This document shows positions 58,499 through 64,000 of a stretch of 64,000 bases of DNA, piece by piece. How positions within the stretch are numbered: position 1 is the stretch's first letter; each line of letters opens with the position of its first letter. The stretch comes from Basidiobolus meristosporus CBS 931.73. Its lineage: Eukaryota; Basidiobolomycota; Basidiobolomycetes; Basidiobolales; Basidiobolaceae. The DNA lies in assembly GCA_002104905.1 (NCBI GenBank), contig MCFE01000259.1, forward strand, positions 1 to 64,000, read 5' to 3'. The notes beneath the pieces were generated by a model. It did not search any database. It saw only the letters and a list, made by a program, of their open reading frames with translations, and was not told the origin of the DNA. Both the position numbers and the translations under genes were made by a program.

Positions 58499-59891
58499 CT
58501 TGGGCTACTCAGCCATCATTGTAATGCAGTAAATCCATGTAAATACTTGATCGCCTGAATCGAGCAAAGCTGTAAATTCGACTGAGTAGTCTAATATCAT
58601 GTAGTAGCAGATTTAGTGCAATCGATGCAGACTGGGCGCCTACTATATAAAATGCTCTTCCAGGACCAGTTTTACAAGACCGAGTGTACATTACCTAAAT
58701 ATGCCCTCGAGGCGTTGGGGATTCGGTGGCCTCTTCGCTCATCTATTGATGGAAGAGTACTCAGAATCCCTATGAAAGAGTATCGATGCGTAACCCACGT
58801 CGGTCATTCCGCCTTTCGCGGAATGATCTATATCTGTCTCAAGTAGTTTGAAAGCCACATCCAGTAAGGTGGAATTATATTGACTTCGGCACTATAATTA
58901 GTTGGGCCTTGTCTAAGGTTGGTTTCACAAGAGAGGAAGGACTTGTCACTGGTGGGATCACAAGCATGGAAATCCCACCCTGGCGACGGGAAAACCAACA
59001 TCCATGAATACCAGCACCTCGTCAACATCCGTGTCCGTGGGGTTCGTGAACCTGTCATCTGTTCAACGAAGTACACTTTGTGATCCTTGGCTCGGCACGC
59101 TTGCAGATGTGAGGGCGAAGCGGAGCGAACAACTCCACCCTTTCAAGTGACCAGTTACTGGGTGTCTGATTATCATGCAGACCTGCAGCCCATTCAAAGG
59201 CTCTACATCGCCTGACAAAACTCACCCTGTAAACATGATTAGGGGATCGATATGAGGCCGAGCACGACTTCCCTCTGATGCATCTGCGTGCTTTATAATC
59301 AGAGGCCATCCGACAGTGGTTGTGACGTGTGTAGGGTTCGGCATAGGCCAGGTCAATGGACACAAATTAGTAACTTCATCGATATGGCGGAAGCGGCCAA
59401 CCGACCTCATAAACAATTTTCCGAAAGTACGACCGCTATATGGGCAATCCTTTAGGCTTCTTTGTTAAACCTATATTTATCCCATCGGGTGGCCATCATG
59501 CTATTATTAATCGGACGGGTGATGCCATGAAATGGCAAATCATTCACCCAGTAAGAGGTGTGCTTCCTAAATGTTGGCCCATCTTATATATGTTAACCTT
59601 GTGGGAAGTGGATCCAATCAGCGGCGGGTAGTCCAAAGGCTCCCAGATGCAACCCGAGTTTGCTTAATTACAACTTTATATACTGGAACATACATTTAAC
59701 AGAGGTAAGTTTGTCTACAATTGCATCTAGTGTCTCCCAGGGGGGATTATTATGTAAAGGAGGGGAACCTAATGCCTGCTATTCGTGCAAGATATCGAAT
59801 CAAAGCCATGTTGCTTCGCGTGCTTCACCAATAAGTGTAGCGAATGATAGAAAGATATCCCAAGCCAATATGCCCATGCCCACCCGAAAAC
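58499..59891. other. intergenic, one doubtful small ORF
   Basis: A 65-codon ORF from an ATG near 58650 to 58846 sits right behind a TATATAAAA string at 58645 but has no motif. Nothing else seen. Confidence 0.4.
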
Positions 59892-60983
59892 CTAGGCAGA
59901 AATAGGGGCTCGTGTGTAGGATGGTGGCGGCAAATTCATATAGGATGGGATGGACTGGTAGCTAGGGGGCGATATGTCCAATGATAGCTGTTCACTCGAT
60001 CTCACCAGAACTGGCAAGTCCTTTTGCAGAATCACCTTCTCCCCTTGCCGTTTGTCGTTGATATGGAAAAGGATGGAAAGCTCATGCTTGACTTGGATGT
60101 ACTTGGTATTTAGCGTCGGATAGACATCGGGCGGCAGTGTTAGGTCTGGAAGTAGCCGTCTTGTGTTATCGGCGCCTACAGCCCTATCGCCAAACTCGTC
60201 GAATCTAGCGCTTTTCAATGAATACTCCTGCGTGCGGAAATCCCAGCTTCCTTCTGGCCCAGAGTAGTTGGTTGTTTCTATCAGATAGAACCGAACTTTA
60301 AGAATGTCGAGATCGCTTGTCAGCGACGTGAGATCTAGCGTGATGGGGATGTTCTGGTTGATCACCAGGGTCGGCTCGCTTACAGAGATGTGATACCGAA
60401 AACGATCCTCCCAGGTTCCAAGTGCTTCGCTAGAGTACATCAAGGCATCATCGTAGTTTAGGGAGGAGTTCCGTTGGATCACAATAGAGCGTCTAGCCTT
60501 CAAATCAAAATGAAGCCCTGGCCGCTCCACCACGGCAATCATTCGGTACTCTATGCTACCATATGGCAGGTCGGTGGACTCAGGCGTGCTGCCGTCCAGG
60601 GCCAGTTCAAAAGGATACCTATATCTGTTTGAACTCAACGTACAGCCCCCCTGATCCGGTTGTAGAAAGGTCAACTTCCGCTGCACGATGGTATGCTCTC
60701 TACAAGTAATATCTAAGATGATAAGGTAAGTAACTTCCCGACAGAGCGATCATGAAGGGGAGGACTTACTGTCGTTCTCGTTTAGTCTAACCTTGCCGAT
60801 GAATTTGGCCCAAATAGACTTGATTTTTAACGGGTTATGTACAGTGAGTATGATGCTTCCTCGAAGCACACAGCCGACGGACTCCTGCGGGGTTCCCTGA
60901 AGGGTGAGTAGGTCGTTCTCGATCTCGAATTCTACGGTGGCGTTTTTATTTAAGAAAGGGAAGGGCTTTTGATGTCTGAACAT
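59892..60983 (-). CDS. arrestin-like (ART family) trafficking adaptor
   Basis: Two exons, complement(60770-60983) and complement(59892-60712), encode 344 residues. The ATG at 60983 starts MFRHQKPFPFL. The N-terminal arrestin sandwich holds VEFEIENDLLTL, SVGCVLRGSIILTV and KIKSIWAKFIGKV; the second exon continues with YRYPFELALDG, GSIEYRMIAVVERPG and the C-terminal arrestin strands. The end carries two PPSY motifs (320-323 and 334-337), which bind WW domains of Rsp5/NEDD4-type ubiquitin ligases. By family knowledge such alpha-arrestins direct ubiquitylation and endocytosis of plasma-membrane transporters. It is shorter than many fungal ARTs, with no long tail. The 57-bp intron is fixed by the joint DNITCREHTIVQRKL. 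Confidence 0.9.
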
Positions 60984-63900
60984 ATTACGGCTATCCGAAG
61001 TGAACAAACACGATAGAAGGTATATATTATTACAAGTGGCTGGGAAAGGAATCGGTCTATGCTAAATATTCTCAGGTTAATGCCAGATCCGGCTGGTATT
61101 TATACTCGAGTGAAATGATGTGTTTATTTTCCTCGTGCCATTGCGCATCCGAATTATGAAATGTGGTTATCGCTGAGGCATCCAAATGTGGTGAAAACAC
61201 TGTCAGTGGATAGCCTCAGGAAATCGAAGATCAGTCAATCCAACTAATATAATCCCATGAATTCGAGTGGGTCGTGCATTATCACGGGCTGGGTATTCAT
61301 GCCTTATATGGTATAGAAAGATACCATGGATATAGATCCGTGCTGCAGATTGGACTATTTCATGGAAGTGAACAGCAATGATGTATTTATGATGGGCAGA
61401 TGTGCATACATTACTCTGACCAGATCCCCTTTTCAGTTACGTTTATCCACATCCCACACCTTCATCAGGCAACTCACTGAAGAGCGCTCGGAACTTCAAT
61501 TGGTTACCACCAATGGAGAACACACCTTGTCGGTAGGATAGCCAGGCTACACCGACCAAATCCAGCCACACGGCATGCGCCATGCATCTTGGATCTATGC
61601 ACTCAACACAGCAGGCGTCTGGAGCCACGGGAAGTGCCTCATCACCTTGCAAATCCATTCGATTTATCTCGGGTAGGTAGCCATAAAGATTAACCCAGAA
61701 ATTTGATGAGTAGATTTTGGGCCATTACCAAGTCGGCTTTTCGTCCGGCTGCACTAAATTCCACTGGAGTTTCAGTTGCCTCAATTGTAGGTGTAAGGGG
61801 TTTCGATAACCCAGACTTTACTCCATTAGGATCAATGGTTAGAGTTATCATCCATAGGTGGCTAGATAGGGAGTCTACACTTGCAGACCAGTAATAGTGG
61901 GTTAGAGTCGAACAAATCCATATTTCTTATCGGTTGTTTCCACCGCAAACCGCTAGCTCTACATCATTTATGTTGCTATTGTTTCAGAAATCAGAGTTAC
62001 TCAGGTGATTGCCATATTTGCACCCGGGGTGGGAGATAAATGTCCCTCAGATACGTGGGCTCAGTTGGGGCCGAATTTAGATGTACATTGACGTTGTTGC
62101 GCTGCACCACTGGATTATTCCACCATCTTGCTACAAGCATCAGCAAGGTTCGTAGGGATCCAGGGTGGAATGGGTACCCTCAGACTGTTAATGCAGACGC
62201 CCAAATAGGTTTACACCCCCAACAAGGATTGCCATGACTTACATATACGGGCGTATTGTCTGAGAATGGCTCCTGCAAGCGCCAGGATCCCAATGCCAAA
62301 AGTAGCACGCCACTACGGTGGAATTGTTTGGGCATTCGCGTTCCCTTATCAAAGTGTTACAGATAAATAAATGTACGTACTCACACTTGCCCTCTTCCAA
62401 TAGGTATTGGCTCTGGAGAGATTCGGAGGAAGTTCCCACTCTGTTATCCGCAAGTATCTTTGGCAAATCGTATTGGGGCGATGAATTTCAACCATCGAAA
62501 TTACCAAAGAGTGAGGTAAGGCCTGTGGAGACTGGGATTTCTAGCTGATTATCTGTAATGGTTGCGGTTCAATCATTCGTGCTATTTACATGTGGCTAGC
62601 CCAGGAAGTCCTACTTCCCCGTCGATCGATACCAGGGTAGTTGTGTTGTACTACGGAGATACGTGATGGTTGGCTTTTGCACCAATAACGCTTCGACTTC
62701 TGATTGCTTTGACTATCTACTGCTGTAGAGGAATCAATTGATCATCTCGGTGAACGGCAACCAATAAGCCCATATGGCCAATGAGGAGTGCGGACATAGA
62801 GTTCAAAATGTGCAATTTATCAATTGCGCGCCAGTCGGGGGATGTGATAATAGAGGAGTGGTGAATAGCCTGGCATTGAAGCGGATATCGGGTTCCAAAA
62901 TATCAGGTAGTGGCACCATACTTATCAACAGATGGTGCTCTGAGCCCGATTACAATGCGGGAGCTTGGATACCCTTCTCACAATCGCGGTATATTGAACG
63001 CCCACCATTCGATCCTAGGCTCATTGGTGTTTCACGGAGATCGGAGATCACGGGATTCTGATCAAACCATGGAGCGTCCCAAACTCAAGTCCACCAAATT
63101 TATCCAAAGCTGCAATGCTGGATCGGGGTATCTTGGTAATCAATCACAAGAGCGCCATCCATTGCCTGGAATAGTGTGAGATCTTGATGGTGAGCCAGGA
63201 ATGTGTTCAATGGTAGCGGTTTTGGAGATGGAAGTAAACTCCGAGTATAGATTTGCGCCACAAACGTCTAGAGGCCCGGCTGACTAAGAGTTTTTTTTCA
63301 CAACAGTGCTGCTTGGCTTCGACATGGCATAGGGATGCATTGTATATCAACGGAGAGTGAGCGCACCGCAGATGAATCAACACCATCTTGGCTAAGCAGT
63401 AGCCTAGCAAAGCATGTGCTATATTCTTTTCACGCAATTGCTCATGTCCTGGTGCAGATTAGCTTTTGCGATGGTACCAAACAGCAGACACATACCGGGA
63501 TTGTTAGTGAGTTAATAGCTGCCGGTGGAGATCCTCATTGTGGCTCTGGGCTTTTGACTTCTTTGCCTCGAGATCGACTAATTAGGGCCCATGATGAAAT
63601 GACGGACCCTTACTGGGTATCTACTGGGGATGGATGCCCTGGGATTCGAAGCGGGCTTGATGGAATGGGTGTATGCGCAGTGGACATAACCACCTGGCCC
63701 TGATTGGTCTAGGTTATTTTCTACGGGACTGGATTCTCCAAGAATCTGCATTTCATCTAGAGATCAGCCATATCTGAGCGGGGTAGTTGAATTTGTTTCT
63801 ATCGACCCCTTGCACCGATACATCAAATCCTTCTATAGCCACCAACAGGTGACCCACGAATGCTTCCCAAAAGCGGGAAAATAGTCCGCTGACTAGCGAA

Positions 63901-64000
63901 TTTCTACTGCTGTACAGGCCCTGGGTAGCACCGGAAGAGTGTGAGAAGCTTAGCACCTAATTGTAGGGGCATCAGGAGGTACGGCGATGGCGTATCAAAC
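60984..64000. other. gene-poor right end
   Basis: No gene recognised. ORFs at 62774-63061 and 63335-63703 lack known motifs and are probably chance or decayed sequence. Confidence 0.4.

Noticed and set aside
63335-63703. 122-codon plus-strand ORF near the right end
   Set aside because: The first codon is not supported, there is no recognisable domain, and no splice-linked neighbour extends it.

Overview
The window looks like a filamentous ascomycete (Pezizomycotina) chromosome segment. Genes are split by short introns (47-72 bp, GT..AG). There is a Ras1-type GTPase, a GPI-type chitin deacetylase, a long-tailed Pmp3-like protein and CCCTAA-type telomere repeats, and the genome is gene-poor and rich in LINE and Ty1/copia remains. 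I cannot place it below subphylum. The wide spaces and the animal-type Slo/BK channel and STEAP-like reductases would suit an early-diverging class such as Pezizomycetes, but that is inference.

Layout. 1-600: decayed relic of a nonribosomal peptide synthetase condensation domain (minus). About 790-8750: two LINE elements in tandem, separated by an interstitial telomere tract, with telomere-like 3' tails. 9857-14568: two tandem three-exon STEAP-like metalloreductases. 15808-16263: a small MAPEG protein (minus). 16.3-22.7 kb: long gene-poor stretch with eroded copia LTRs. 22761-23631: ras1. 26.3-35.6 kb: a copia graveyard, with one eroded LTR, one inverted chimera with an LTR at each outer edge, and one nearly full-length but broken element. 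36363-37355: intronless SDR. 38675-39733: chitin/polysaccharide deacetylase. 40529-41943: eight-exon DHRS12-like SDR, convergent with a 21-exon Slo-like K+ channel (42072-46426, minus). 47290-49612: Trf4/Cid14-type nuclear poly(A) polymerase. 50484-50996: Pmp3 family. 53439-58498: three paralogous genes for ~97-residue proteins with an unusual C-X2-C-X3-H-X4-C motif. 59892-60983: arrestin-like adaptor with two PPSY motifs (minus). 61.0-64 kb: no recognisable gene.

The recognised genes do not form a metabolic cluster. Several concern membranes and ions (STEAP pair, K+ channel, Pmp3, arrestin trafficking adaptor). The best candidates for something undescribed are the three-member small cysteine/histidine protein family, with shared promoter elements and an intron presence/absence difference, and the fungal Slo-like channel whose calcium-bowl acidic string is missing. 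All exon structures were derived by eye from reading frames, splice motifs and family resemblance; cDNA would settle them.
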